From: Carposina sasakii
Lineage: Eukaryota > Arthropoda > Insecta > Lepidoptera > Carposinidae
Assembly: GCA_014607495.2 (NCBI GenBank)
Contig: CP053167.1
Span: 10,664,001-10,728,000, forward strand
Reading direction: 5' to 3'
DNA: 64,000 nucleotides
The number at the start of each line of letters is the position of its first letter. Position 1 is the stretch's first letter. Position numbers and translations under genes: made by a program. Shown here one piece after another: positions 30,913 through 42,725 of the stretch. A model generated the notes under the pieces. That model worked only from the letters and a program-made list of their open reading frames with translations, was not told the DNA's origin and ran no database searches.

Positions 30913-33716
30913 CAATTGAGTCATATAGTTCCAATATCCGTTAACTCCATACGAAACGAGTTTTCAGTACAAACCAAAAACCGGTTTCATAGTTCATTGT
31001 TTTTCTTACTCTTTCTTACGTAATCCTAACAATGTACATAGTATTTTTTGTATTTTAAAAATGGAGTTGGCGGAATAATTAACAGAGTTAGCGGATTTTG
31101 GTTTAAACTGCTAATGGATATAGCGGGAGCACCTAACAACAATATTATTTAGATACAGGGTGTAAAAAAACAACATTTGTTTTTACGTATATAATAAACA
31201 GTAGAGGAGTAGAAAATGAACATAACTATTTTGTTAAACAAATTGTTCATTTTCTATTATTTCTTCGCACGCACAATCATTGTCATCATTTTGATCTTCA
31301 TATTATGAAAGGCTTGTTCAGCATTATAATAAAAAATCAACTCAGTAAGTCTCGCCAATTTTCCCCATAATGGTTTTGCAGTAATTTACAAACATCGTTA
31401 ACTTTCTCCTTTTTCAAGTTTACTCCCACAGGCAAAGCTTGGGTGTTATGTTACATACAGTTTTACCTTTCTTGGTAACTAACTTTTTATCGTTTCTTTC
31501 GCTTTTATAATTTTCTTCTCCTTGTACAGCAACATTAGTTTTTCCCTTAAATAATAAAAATCTCTTTGAAATTTAAAGCCGAAATGCCAACCACCTGTAG
31601 GTTTAAGTATGGCACTTACGGTTTTCCATCTACATTACAAGTGAAATGTTTTCGCATAAACAGATAATATTTCTACATATTCCTGTGGTTTCATGATTAC
31701 TTCTTTCCTCCGAATGTCCTTTTCTATTTTGGCGAACACTCTATCGGCTGGGAGAAAAGAATGACCAACTACCGGAAATATTATTTCCATCTTTTTCAAC
31801 TGGGTTGGTGCATTAGAATATAGCACTTGGAACACATACCAATTAAAATCGAATTTTTGTTCTGCCCACCACAGCCATCAGCAAACAGTCTCAACTGTGG
31901 GTATATTCAGATTTTTTAAAGTATGGTAAACTGCACTAGAAATTTCATTCGAGCCTTTTGGCCTTTCTGTCTCGTACCAATAGTAACTCCAAACGTTTTC
32001 AGTAGTCAACTTACTATTTGAGGTGCCAATGACTATTATAAAATTATAAAAATTAAACTGCCTACTAAAGTATGCCGACTGATCAGGAAGCTTCGGGAGA
32101 CAATGGTTTTTCTGGCAATCAAAAGAAAGTGTCATCATTTGACTGTCTTCTTCTTTCAATAAGGCGTAAAAAGCTTTTGCTTTCAAATTATGTACTCGTT
32201 TAGTTACCATTAAAGACTGTCTTCATTAGTCTTAGCCACCTTTATATTCTCTAATAATTCTGTGCAACGAGAACATACATCAGTCCGAGGATTCCCAAAA
32301 CCTATATTATAGTTTAGATTTAATTCTTTCCTAAAAAACGATTCTTTACTTTAAATTCATGAGATGCACTGCTATTATAAAGTCGCCACATCACTACTTA
32401 GGTACACTCTCTCTGCTGATTTTCCTCGAATAATGCGATTCTCTACATTGGAACGACTGTATAAAAGTGTTTATAGCTGCACGTTTGCTTTCGTTTTTTT
32501 GACCTCCGCCTCTATTCTCTTTTGCTGATGCCCCGGCTGACTTGTGTGATCTTTGTAGGACTCCTAAAATTCTGTCCTTTTTTATATTTAGAATGGACAT
32601 AAATGTTCTTTACAGACACGCACATTTTTTTTATCAGTTTTTTGTACTCATATGTACCATTTTTAGGTCGACGTCTTTGAACATTTTTTGTCACACAGTA
32701 CTTCAAAATAAAATTATCTTGGTGTATTTTATCTTTTTTATCATAATAATGCTTATGTATATTCAACAAGTGACAATGAGCCACACTTCAAACTTTTGGT
32801 ATTATGCCTAACTTTGGATAAACAGGCAAATCTTGAGGTGTGTACCTGGAAATAATAATACTTTTTAACAAAAATCTAACCGAGTTTCAGTACCCCCAAG
32901 CCTCGGGTAGTATTCTCTATTGATTTGTTCTCCATCTAATTACAAAATACCGCAAAAACTGCAAGTGTGCCTTTAGTTTGATGAGTTACCTCGATTTATC
33001 CAAGATCTGAATCAGATCCTGACTTGGTGCCCGTGGGACCATCTCGGGGCTATACCCTTTCGAATAATAATAATTTTGAAAATTAGTTCACTATTTTCGG
33101 AAATATCGAATAACATACATACAAAAAAAGTCGAGTTGATAACCTCCTTTTTTGAAGTCGGTTAAAAATAAAGTATTTGGATATTTGGAAGTTACCAATC
33201 ATACAACTTCAAAAACAATAAACAAACCTATAGTAAGCACTATGTTTAAGAAAATAAGTAGGTTGTACACAAAAAAGTAACCTCTGTATATTTACACTCA
33301 ACCTACACTAGCCATAGTAACCGACCATACTTTTAACGCCTTTGTTCCTTTAATTTATGGCTGACTTTTCTTTTTTCTACCTTTATTAGGAGCTGCTTTT
33401 TCGAAACTTCCATAACTTTAATAAAAATACGCAATTTTTAAAACAACGAAAAGCACTGCTTTCACACAGAATCGCCATCTTGGACGCGTCGGGAAGCGCA
33501 TGCTGATTGGTCGAAAACGGAGTGTTGGAACAAATATTAGCGAATTTTGAAAGCAATCGAAAAGTTTATTCCACATTTGTACGGGATTTACCGGTGGTTG
33601 GTATACACTTTATTTTAGTAAACAATTTGAAATTTCATAGACTATGTACAAACATAAACCGTCAATTTTTTTTTTAAAGTGGAGTTAGCGGACATTGGAA
33701 CTATATGACTCAATTT
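30913..33716 (-). mobile_element. 2.8-kb cut-and-paste DNA transposon, decayed
   Basis: TTGAGTCATATAGTTCCAAT at the left is the complement of ATTGGAACTATATGACTCAA at the right, and the match continues through TCCGCTAACTCC for about 35 bp in all. Extra copies of GAGTTAGCGGAT-type words occur inside the left end near 31060-31110 (GAGTTGGCGGAAT, GAGTTAGCGGATTTT). A degenerate transposase-like gene fills the middle. No clear target duplication, so exact ends are uncertain by a few bases. It sits in the long intron of the host gene. Confidence 0.75.
31300..32790 (-). pseudogene. Transposase-like gene of the 2.8-kb transposon (broken)
   Basis: Pieces in several minus-strand frames line up in order. 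They are NVQRRRPKNGTYEYKK (near 32670), FQCRESHYSRKIS (near 32420), KAKAFYALLKEEDSQ and LSFDCQKNHCLPKLP (32210-31878), VGHSFLPADRVFAKIEKD (31835-31635), and then a tail resembling KPTGGWHFGFKF and VAVQGEENY. I know this order from a widespread family of uncharacterised arthropod proteins with a RESHYSR block and a GHSxxPxDRxFxxIEK block, usually annotated only as hypothetical. Its position between matching inverted ends argues that it is this transposon's transposase. Superfamily is undecided; Sola-type is one guess. Frameshifts and stops make it inactive. Confidence 0.65.
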
Positions 33717-33752
33717 GTCGTACCTAATTAGTGTCAGTTTTTTTACTACGAC

Positions 33753-34030
33753 CATAGAGGAATAAGATGTAGACATAGAGTGCTAATGTCATACTAACAG
33801 TTTCGATGCACCTTTAGACTTTTCGGTGCCTCAAAATTCCAGTCCTTGACACTTAGATTACATTACTATACGTTACAATACATTAGTAATGTAGTACATT
33901 ACTATACATTACACTAATAGAATCTACGAGTAAGTGTCAAGGACTGGAATTGTGAGGCACCGAAAAGTCTAATAGTGCATCGAAACAGTTAGTATGAGAT
34001 TAGCACTCCATGATATCTTATTCCTCTATG
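33753..34030. mobile_element. Foldback MITE (278 bp) with 7-bp target duplication
   Basis: CATAGAGGAATAAGAT at the left mirrors ATCTTATTCCTCTATG at the right, and the arms stay paired for about 120 bp, through GACTTTTCGGTGCCTCA. CTACGAC flanks both sides (33746-33752 and 34031-34037). Confidence 0.8.
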
Positions 34031-34104
34031 CTACGACGTGGCTGTCGGTTCACGTTTATGATGCTGCAGTTCTAGCTACCTCATTTCGAGAACACAGCCG
34101 TGTG

Positions 34105-34718
34105 TAGGGTTACCATATGTAAATAGAGGGGTGCCTGTACATGGTACCTAAAATGCCAGATTTTTTTCAGAAAAATGCCTGTCTAAAGCAAAACGCTGTA
34201 GGTAATAAGTAAAAGACAACAGATAATAATAAAGAAGGATATCGCGTAATTTGAAAATGCCTGTCTCAGACCCACACCAGGCAGGAGACTGGCCGAGCAG
34301 GCAGCCCTGACCTGACCTTCCATGGCCAACACAATCCCCGCCGTAGTTCTTTCGAGGGTTCTTTAGCGGCGGGTTCTTACTTGGAACCCTTAGTAGGTAG
34401 AGTCATAGTAGGACACTGCTGGGACATGATCCCTACCAGTCATCCTATAAAAAGTCATTTAACTATTTGTTTAACTCCCCAATGCGACAATATCCCAGCG
34501 CAACTGGGATGCACAGGTCGCGTAGTCATAAAAACTTTCGGTGTGCGCCTTACGCGCACGCCACCTAGCTCGGTAAAGATGGCAAAGCCCTTCAGGCTAC
34601 CATCATTTGTCATTCAAAAAAAAAAAAAACTGTCTCAGACCAATGCCGGCCGCACGCCTATCTAAACCTTAAAATGCCTGTCAAATGCGGCAAACGCCTG
34701 TCATATGAGGTAACCCTA
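34105..34718. mobile_element. hAT-type MITE (614 bp)
   Basis: The ends are TAGGGTTACC and GGTAACCCTA. An 8-bp duplication, GCCGTGTG, lies at 34097-34104 and 34719-34726. The interior repeats GCCTGTC several times and has an internal A run. It shares its TAGGGTT tip with the element at 62006-62444. The small open frame inside is incidental. Confidence 0.8.
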
Positions 34719-34726
34719 GCCGTGTG

Positions 34727-35263
34727 TACTCGTATATGTATGTATGTAATAATTTACCTCCACTCAGTCTCGTGGACCTGTGGACCATGTACATTGATGA
34801 AAATCTTGTATCGACGCAGCACGAGACTCAACAAGTCCGTCGTGAGTAAAAAGGTTTAGTTACGTGTATTTAAAAAAATCACAATAGATATTAATACATA
34901 CTTGAAATAACAATTATGAAATTATTATTTTCTGACTACTCTAGTATAAATAATTAAATACTTACTATAAAAATATATAGAAACCAGTTTATTTTACCCG
35001 TAGCGCCATCTGTTGCCTAGCCCTAAATACAGTAAACGTACTAACAGCGCATCGCAAAAAGCGCTCTGTGAGTGAGGAAAACTCTGCGATTTAATTGTTT
35101 GCAACCCTCGGTAATAGATGTCAGTAGTAAGCTTTTAAATAAAGTTACACGCACCATCAAAGTTTATCGGTGAAGTTCAGGAAACTACACTTTTATTTGT
35201 ATAGATACAACTAGTTACATGTGTATTGTGGTTTTAACAATAATTTTATAACATTTAGTAGAG
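34727..35263. other. Intron sequence
   Basis: Part of the long host intron. Nothing recognised. Confidence 0.4.
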
Positions 35264-35296
35264 TACAGGGTGTCGAATCTCTTTAACGACCCTGTA
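35264..35296. repeat. Minimal CAGGGTG palindrome (33 bp)
   Basis: TACAGGGTGTCG and CGACCCTGTA face each other across about 10 bp. It looks like an internally deleted member of the CAGGGTG-ended MITEs. Confidence 0.5.
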
Positions 35297-35447
35297 TAGT
35301 TCTGCCGTGTGTGTACATACATATATGTAAAATTTAAATAGGTACATTAACTTTTACGCGGCTTTCTATAAATAAATGGGGTTTATTTGCAGTTGTGTCA
35401 CTATCGCTCCAAATGAGCGAAATGTAAATGTTGATAAATCAACTTAC

Positions 35448-35592
35448 TTCCTTCTAGTCTGCCTATCAGCATCAATCAGCTCGCTGGTGGAGCTGCTCTT
35501 AGGGTCGGGCGACGCGTCGGCGCGGGCGCCGCTGCCCCGACGCTTGAACATGCGCCGGAGGCCGCGGAAGAAGCGTCCTGTACGGCCCTCGC
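35448..35592 (-). CDS. Host gene, visible exon 2
   Basis: The exon is 145 bp, with acceptor TTATTTCAG and donor GTAAGT on the minus strand. It completes a Gly codon begun by the upstream exon. It encodes about 48 residues: a basic segment GRTGRFFRGLRRMFKRR, then SPDPKSSSTSELIDADRQT, ending RRK with two bases carried over. The arginine-rich amphipathic stretch followed by serines could be a membrane- or actin-associating patch; that is inference. GC content is far above that of the flanking intron. The phase fits both neighbours, which strongly supports a real coding exon. Confidence 0.72.
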
Positions 35593-36134
35593 CTGAAATA
35601 AACCGTTAAGTGCTATTAGTATTGATTAATAAAGCTGTGATTTTTTTTATTAATATAGGTATAGTCTGTGTATTTTTTTTTTTTGTTCAAAAACTATGAT
35701 TTTGAAAAAAAAGATTATGATATCTATTGGTATTCTATACGTGATTATCAAAGCATAGTGCTTTCTCATAGGTGAGGCGAGGACAGAGAAAAATCAATTA
35801 TCTCTCGTGCGCGAAGAGAGTAAACGTAGTCAAGACATAATAATAAAACCACTTAAATTGTGTGTTCCAAGTAAAATTTAATTAAGGGTTGATTGTAACG
35901 TACCTACTATCTTGCTTAACTATAAATACGATTCGCTTGTTTAAGAAATTACATATAGATAAAATGGGTAAAAAGCTGAGTCTCTGTTGAATTAGCGCTG
36001 CAACATGTCCCATATACTCCATCAGTTTTCTGTAGTGTTTTGAACAAATGACATCTGTAAAACGTGTATTTTCGAGTTGTGCCACTATTAATATCATACA
36101 GCGAAATAGCAATAACATACATAATATTACATAC

Positions 36135-36233
36135 CATGGTTAGTGGAGTCAGTCTGCGGTCGGTACGGCGGCTCCACGGAGCCTTCACGGACACAAGACA
36201 TGAGGACCGCGCCGCCCGACATCCGCGAGACAC
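36135..36233 (-). CDS. Host gene, visible exon 1 (possible start)
   Basis: The exon is 99 bp, with acceptor CTTGTTGCAG and donor GTATGT on the minus strand. In the frame that joins the next exon it reads VSR and then MSGGAVLMSCVREGSVEPP, followed by YRPQTDSTNH. The Met at about 36222 may be the start codon, with an upstream untranslated exon spliced on. If the VSR codons are used, the true start lies further upstream. The one base carried over at the end joins GC of exon 2 to make Gly. Together the three exons give about 120 residues of a basic, Ser-rich protein. I do not recognise it firmly. Confidence 0.65.
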
Positions 36234-37311
36234 CTGCAACAAGATGTAAGCAATCCGTTAACAACAAATTTACAATAACTGATGATTGCATCGCTATATC
36301 TAACATCCGAGTTAATAAAGTGTCGCTGTGTCGCCTGAGAGTTGGCTTTTTCATCAAAGTATAGCTGAGGATCATAGTCCACATAGGACCCAGAGTGGAC
36401 ATAGTTGACCCGTAGGCTTAGAAACTATTATCTGAGCTTTAGATTATTCAATATACAGTTACCTATGTATAATGGACTGCAATTGGTATTCACTACTAAT
36501 TCGAAATTAAAATGTTGATATATACATAATTGATTTATTAATCTTGAGTAGATCGATTGTTTTAATGAACATAAGTATCTCCGATGAATTTTAATTATGG
36601 CAGACTTCATATTCGTTCGTGCTCAAAATATGAAATATGTACAGTAGCAAAGTATTGTTCACTTAGAAATAAATGTGTAAGTTCTTACAATATTCTTAGA
36701 GTTATTTGTAACAATGAGCGATAATGAATGACTCAAATAAAATATTTACCTAAGTAGGGAATAAAGGTTCCCAGCAGCCACAGTTCTAGATAACAAAAAG
36801 AAGTGTAATTTGGTTAGTTTTCTCATTAAGTTTACTGACAAGGAAGCCATTATGGGTATGAGCGATAATTCTACATTAGGTACACTCACTTGGAGCAACA
36901 TTGGTAGAACTGCAATAAAATGCGCAACTGCACATCTTTATAATAAATAATAAAAATTATGTTAGGAGTGTGGTAATATGGTAATTTTGAATTTTTAGAG
37001 TTATGTCACTATTGCCCAAAATGATCGAGCAACATAATATTATTATCATTAACAGCAACTCTCTATTTGCTCTTCATACCTTCGGAATATAATTAACAGA
37101 GATTCTACACCCAAAAGGGTGTACTTACGTAAAATGTCTGGTTCAGAACAATGTTGTAATTTTTTTGTATGTCAGAACCTGTGGAATTTCCCACGTTCCG
37201 AAATATAACTCAATCCAGGTTAGGTACCCGAAATCCCCCGACCTTGTAGCTACAGGTGGCGCTCGCTAATTAACTTATTTAGTAAACACCTTCGGCTTAG
37301 TAAAGATACTT
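36234..37311. other. Sequence upstream of the visible host exons
   Basis: It probably belongs to the next intron of the host gene or its 5' flank. No exon, promoter or repeat that I can support. Confidence 0.4.
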
Positions 37312-37425
37312 TTTTTTGACAATTAGCTAGGCAAACATTTGACCGCCATCGTGCCTGATGTTAAGCAAGATGCGGCCTAGGGTGGTACATGTTTGCCTAG
37401 AAAGTGCCTATTCACTCAAGCTTTG
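37312..37425 (-). mobile_element. LINE 3' end fragment
   Basis: It is the complement of 59930-60042: GTGAATAGGCACTTTCTAGG through GGCGGTCAAATGTTTGCC. It encodes the last residues VNRHFLGKHVPP and the short 3' tail of the same LINE. Confidence 0.7.
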
Positions 37426-38832
37426 AAGAGACCAATGTTTGTTTGTTCCTCTATATCATATTAAGGTGAGATGTTCTTATGTGATGTGAGTGAACTATGT
37501 ACTCAATGGGTCTACCAACGAGTTCTGCCAAAATACGACCGCGAAAATCGTAAATAGCAACAAGAGTAGCTTCTTTCTACTTCTATTTCATAATTCATGG
37601 ACGCAAGCTTCAATCACACTCAACCATTGAAAAGTATCCAAAGTACACTCAACTAAGTGCCTCCAAAGAAAACGTTACCGCCAAGTACATTACAAAAATA
37701 CTGATACAATTCCAACGTCCTTGGTTACCACTAAGGAAGAATTTATTGCAGAAGGAATATTAGGAATTGCCACAGGTGTATTTCACAAGGAATAAATAAA
37801 ACATATTAAAATACAATAAAATATATGTAGTAGGTGTCTCACTCAAAATGTCATTCCAAGCCTCGGAGTAAAGACTTTCCGTCTCTTCGTCCACATTTAC
37901 CAATTTTACAGTAGTTATAATTTTTTCTTGATCGTAAGTACATTACCTCTTCCCTTATCCCTTAAGTAACATTTTCTGAAATCACATACATTATTCTTTC
38001 ATACTTCATCATACTGGCATATTTGTCTAACATAAAAATGGTATAGCAAAGCTAATATGATAAAGCTCATTGCTCCGTCTCCATCTCCTCAAGGTCAGCC
38101 CACTGTTTACCGCAGAGCCCGGGTCAAGGTTGGCCGATCAATAAGGATGCTGCGAGTGTAACAGAGAAGGAAGAGCGCTTAGGGGTGCTGGGAATAATGG
38201 GGGTGAAAGGGACGGAGATGCCTGGAATGTATATGAGATGGGACTTTTGCTAGGTTGATTTTGTTGTTGTAGTAAATGTAGTACAAGTATAAGTAAATAT
38301 AGTAAGAAGGTCGCATAAGAAACATCATGTTTACTATCTATCACTCTTACCATCCAATGGCAATAGTGGTCGTGTATATAACCAGCTCGAATACAATTTT
38401 TTTATGTAGTTTTGTTGGGTTCACGTTTTTTGGAGTTGTGCCACTGTTATTCTAAACGAGCGATATATAAGTTAGCGCAAAGGTAAAAAGCTTGTAACTT
38501 TTTGTGTAGTTGTAGTTCTGATTTCTATTAAGCACCATTCTGTGGAGACTCTATTCTTTAGAACTTATGTTATTTATTCATATCAAAAGGGCGGAGACTC
38601 CTAGTTAAAAGACTTGAATAAGATCCAAGTGCTTCCTAGGATCCTTAAGTGATTCAAACTATCTGACTCAGTTCAAAGATCCCATAGCCTATACTACAGA
38701 ATAGTACGATGACGTCATCTCCCTGGAGATATATCTGGGATATTTGTAAAGTACCTCTATAGCTGAAGGAAGGGATTGTGTATGACTAACCAATAAAAAA
38801 AGGTTAACTGCTAGTGAGAAATATAGGTATGT
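37426..38832. other. Anonymous sequence
   Basis: No gene or repeat recognised. A short C/T-rich stretch near 38080-38200 has no motif. Confidence 0.4.
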
Positions 38833-39228
38833 ATACAGGATGTTTTTTCGTTGCCACCCTTAACGAAGGGAACGTACTCTAAACATCAAATAAAGTACGA
38901 GTAAGTTTATGCAAAAAAAATGCTGGGAAACGATGTAATTTTTTTTTCAAAATAAATATTTAATTACTTGATCGGGCGAAATTTATAGTGTCCAGTGTTT
39001 ATGCTAGTTTTTTCATAGACAGATATTAATTAATTCTCGAGAAAAAATCTTGCTACACGCGTCTATGTGCATTTATGCAGAAAAACGCAGTCTATTTACT
39101 CAACTTTGGACCCTAATATTTTGGAAACCAGACACTTCCCAGGCATGCTTCCATGGAGAAAAATGCTCGTGATGATGAGGAGATTCTGTAGTTTTTGGGA
39201 ACGTTGACGACCAAAAATCAGCCTGTAT
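38833..39228. mobile_element. MITE family A (CAGGGTG termini)
   Basis: TACAGGATGTTTTTTCGTTG at one end and CCAAAAATCAGCCTGTA at the other. It has the same interior as 50750-51140 but in the opposite direction (ATGCTTCCATGGAGAAAAAT). Confidence 0.8.
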
Positions 39229-39384
39229 AGAGATTAAAGGTTACTTAGAGATGTACAGCGAGCCAACGGAACTCTATGGGCTCCTCAGATAGAGTACCTT
39301 TACAAACGAGGCATCTTCAAGAAAGTAGTAAATGTCTTCGCTAGAATACATAACCGTGACCGTAGTCAGATTTTTGGATTATGT

Positions 39385-39480
39385 TGTCAGCACGGGAGGC
39401 GCTGCTGCCCGCCGCCTCCCACCCACGAGCAGGCATGTGGTACAAAGTCTACTCTGCCGGCACCACGCAGCTAATATCTA
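39385..39480 (+). repeat. Fragment of dispersed repeat family C
   Basis: TATGTTGTCAGCACGGGAGG and CTCTGCCGGCACCACGCAGC match the 3' part of 46703-46962. Confidence 0.6.
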
Positions 39481-39632
39481 GCATAAAAGTTTACGTAATA
39501 TTGTGACCTCATAAGTACTTTTACCTACATTAGGACGGTCCGAACCGCGGACTAATTACTTAATTAGTTTCATGATGATACTTCTTCTTTGATGGCCATT
39601 TAGGTGTTAAAAAATTACATACTTATTTCATA

Positions 39633-39841
39633 CTAGTGGACGCGCGCGACTCCGTCCGCGTGAACTGCAGACAAAACAAATGTCGAAATGAAAACATTTT
39701 CCCGGGATAAAAAGTAGCCTATATGTTAAGTGAGACCTGTCACAATATATTCCTGAAAACTGCATCGAAATCGGTCCAGCCGTTTCTGAGATTAGCGCGC
39801 ACAAACATCGATCCGTTACATTTTTATTATATGTATATAGA
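39633..39841 (-). mobile_element. Non-autonomous Helitron, family A, internally deleted
   Basis: CTAG plus GGACGCGCGCGACTCCG at the left; TTTTTATTATATGTATATAGA at the right is the complement of the 5' end. It is 209 bp, against about 340 for an undeleted copy. Confidence 0.75.
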
Positions 39842-40521
39842 TATAGATAACTTGGGGTGATGTTTGTTAATTATCGAAATGGCCACTCTCTACACATAAG
39901 ACATACATAGTTTTTACGAGTATTATCATCTACATCTACTTTTGATTTAGGAAATATATATAATTGGTGGAATCTTTAACCTGGCTTTTGATTTTGGGTG
40001 TATTAAGTAGGGCCAAAAAATCATCAAAGACGAACAAACTACAATTTTTTTGCATAAAACATAAATTATTCAACTAAAGATACATCTTTATAGTTAGTAT
40101 ATACATGTATTACGAAAACTTTTAAAACTTTCAAAGTCATTTCATAATTTAGCCGCTTCCCTGAAATATACTGAGCACTTATAACCGCCTTCCTCCATAA
40201 TACACCTAACGTTTAAAAGTCCCCTGGAGTGCAATAATATGACTTATTAGCTTTTTAAGCGAAGGCTTAAGCACTTATAAATTAATGGCGAAAGCCTCTC
40301 CCTAAACACCTGAGACAGAAGTCTTTTAATTTTGTATACTTTATATTTTATTTTCGTTTCCAAGTAGGTCTACCAGGGCATTCTCGGGAATTAATAGATA
40401 TAATAATTAATAGCGTATCTGACACTGATATATGAATGCATTATAATATAACTCATACAGTCTTTTCGTAAATCTATCTTATTTATCACTATTAAGACCC
40501 TGATCTCTACAGGGTCTAAAA
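39842..40521. other. Anonymous sequence
   Basis: No gene or repeat recognised. Confidence 0.4.
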
Positions 40522-40716
40522 CAGGGATTCCCGAACTTTTATTCCTCATAGACCCCTTTCAAAAGTTATCTGGTTCTGGTGGACCCCCTGGACCCCCTAC
40601 AGGCCCACATCACATACAAATTAAATGTGAACCCTCATTTTTTCACGCCAACGTAGACCCCATCGAGTCTCCTGTGGACCCCTGGGGGTCCACCTGGACC
40701 ACTTTAGGAACCACTG
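40522..40716. mobile_element. hAT-type MITE (195 bp)
   Basis: CAGGGATTCCCGAACTTT and CTTTAGGAACCACTG are imperfect inverted ends. The flanks GTCTAAAA and GCTAAAAT are consistent with an 8-bp duplication that has lost a base. The body has GGACCCCCTGG and CCTGGGGGTCC. Confidence 0.65.
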
Positions 40717-40724
40717 GCTAAAAT

Positions 40725-41980
40725 GACAATCGACACACCAATGTTACTGATTGATTGACATTAGCTATAGCTGCTAGGATCTTTAAGAATGGATTTCCCG
40801 ATATTCCCATCATAATTCTTAACTATGCAACTTTTAATGCAGAGCACTGAGAAACTTGTATACAATGTAAACAGCAATAAAATGTACGAATATGACTGCA
40901 TCCCATTACGGATGCGTAAGGACGTCCCCCTGACCTTCCACGCGGTAATGGGCTGGAACAGGCCAGGGTGAAGCTGCGACCTTTGGGAGATGACCTTTAT
41001 TTTCTGGACACTGAGGGGATTTTAATAGGTCAAGTTACAACGAAGGATGTTATAGCAGCCGCCCACGACTTCGACGGCATACAATTCAGAATTCCTGTGT
41101 GTGATTTGTGTAGATTATTTACTACGTAACAACGAGTAGCACGAGGAAAATTTAAAAGTACCTACCAATCTTTTAGTCGCAGGAATTATACCCTAAAGAG
41201 GTTAATTGGGAAGGGAGTCAAGAGTGTGTAGTGTAACCTACTTTTATCTACTTTTGAAAAATGTTTTTTATTTCTGGAAAATCATCATATTTTATAATCA
41301 CTGAATCCACAAAACTACGTTCAGATATTGTTTTATCCTTTTACACGGCAAAGTAAAAAGATATAGGTAGGTATACATAAAATCAGGCCTCATTCCCGGT
41401 GGGAGTAGGCAAAGATCACGGATCTCCACTTGCTACGATCCTGACACACCTCTTTCGCTTCATCTACTTTCATGATATTCTTCATGCACGCTCGTCGGTT
41501 TAGGGTGCTCTTGAATTTCTTCGAAATTTTGACCTCATTTTAACCTACTTTTTGCTAACAAAACAAGAGAGGCCTCGTGAAAATGGATAAAGGAAAAGGG
41601 GATAAAACTTTGTCAAGGACTTTATTTTTGTTCGGAAGGTAATAGACATGTTTTATTCGGGGGTTCTTTTACCCGTTTCCACGTGGGACTAATTTGCACA
41701 CTTTTGCCCGAATGCTTTGGCGATAATAGGCGTGACTAGACTATACAACGAACGTCGATTTGAAACGATGTTACAGTGTTAAGTACCCAGAAATCGAGTC
41801 ACTAGAACACATCAGCTGCATCTCCTTCCATGCATGTCGTAAGAGTCGACATACGGCCAATTTCAATTTAAATTTTTAAATTTTGTATGAAAATCAGTGG
41901 AATATTGAATATGCAAAATCTTTAGAAATCGGTTATTGAAATTGGCTGTAAGGAACTCTGTCATTCTCTTAAGCGATAAG
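40725..41980. other. Anonymous sequence with one possible old repeat
   Basis: The stretch at about 41395-41560 (ATCTCCACTTGCTACGATCC) looks like an old interspersed repeat, but no second copy lies in this window. Nothing else recognised. Confidence 0.4.
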
Positions 41981-41984
41981 CTAG

Positions 41985-42345
41985 CAACTTGTCACTGATA
42001 ATTTGTAACTGTCCCCGCTATGCTAAACGTGTCTGTAGCATCTCCCTTATGATCCTGCAGTTCTGGCTACCCAATTTCGGGAACACAGACATGTGTCTAT
42101 CTATGCATATTGTCGTCATCGTCATCAGCCTATTGCAGTCAACTGCTGGACGTAGGCCTCCCCCAGGCAGGTTGGTGACCGCAGTTTGTATTTTGGACTA
42201 TGTTGTCAATACAGGAGGCGCTGCTGCCCACCTCCCCGAAACCCGCAATCGCCTCGTACGATACCCACGGGCAGACATGGGGTGGTACGAATTCTACTCT
42301 GCCGGCACCACTATGTTTGTATCGATATGCTTTTGTTCGTAGCGA
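41985..42345 (+). repeat. Dispersed repeat family C and an adjoining repeat
   Basis: The left part (TTCTGGCTACCCAATTTCGG) is a repeat also seen near 47000-47060. From about 42115 the family C phrases follow: GCCTATTGCAGTCAACTGCT, TAGGCCTCCCCC and TCTGCCGGCACCAC. Confidence 0.6.
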
Positions 42346-42569
42346 CATGTAACCTAGTTAAAACATATTCGGCATTGCTAGGACGCGCGACGACCTCGAA
42401 CCGAAACTGGGGTTTTTTGTAACAATGGAAATATGTGTCGTGTACACAATTAAATGTGGCCCAAGTTTGTTCAGCTGGAAATTTCATGTTTTCAATTTCG
42501 GAAATACCGTATTAACCTAGAATATTCTGGTCGAATATTCTCGTCCCACAGAACTCGATAAAAAGCCAA

Positions 42570-42725
42570 TCATGAATGGCACAGGAGTCGACTAAGGAAC
42601 TCAGGGACGTTCTCTCAGGCGGCGATGAGCTACCAACAATCACTGAACTTTTACCGCTAGCTTATGCCCGAGCACGGAAGGAGATGCAGCTGATGTATTC
42701 TAGTGAAGCCCCGCATTAGCACAGG
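42570..42725 (+). repeat. Dispersed repeat family F
   Basis: GGAGTCGACTAAGGAACTCA and GGAGATGCAGCTGATGTATT match 49895-49975 and 13095-13335. Confidence 0.55.

Noticed and set aside
35376..35609. Plus-strand frame rich in Arg and Pro
   Set aside because: The minus strand gives a phase-matched exon with splice signals; the plus frame is its shadow.
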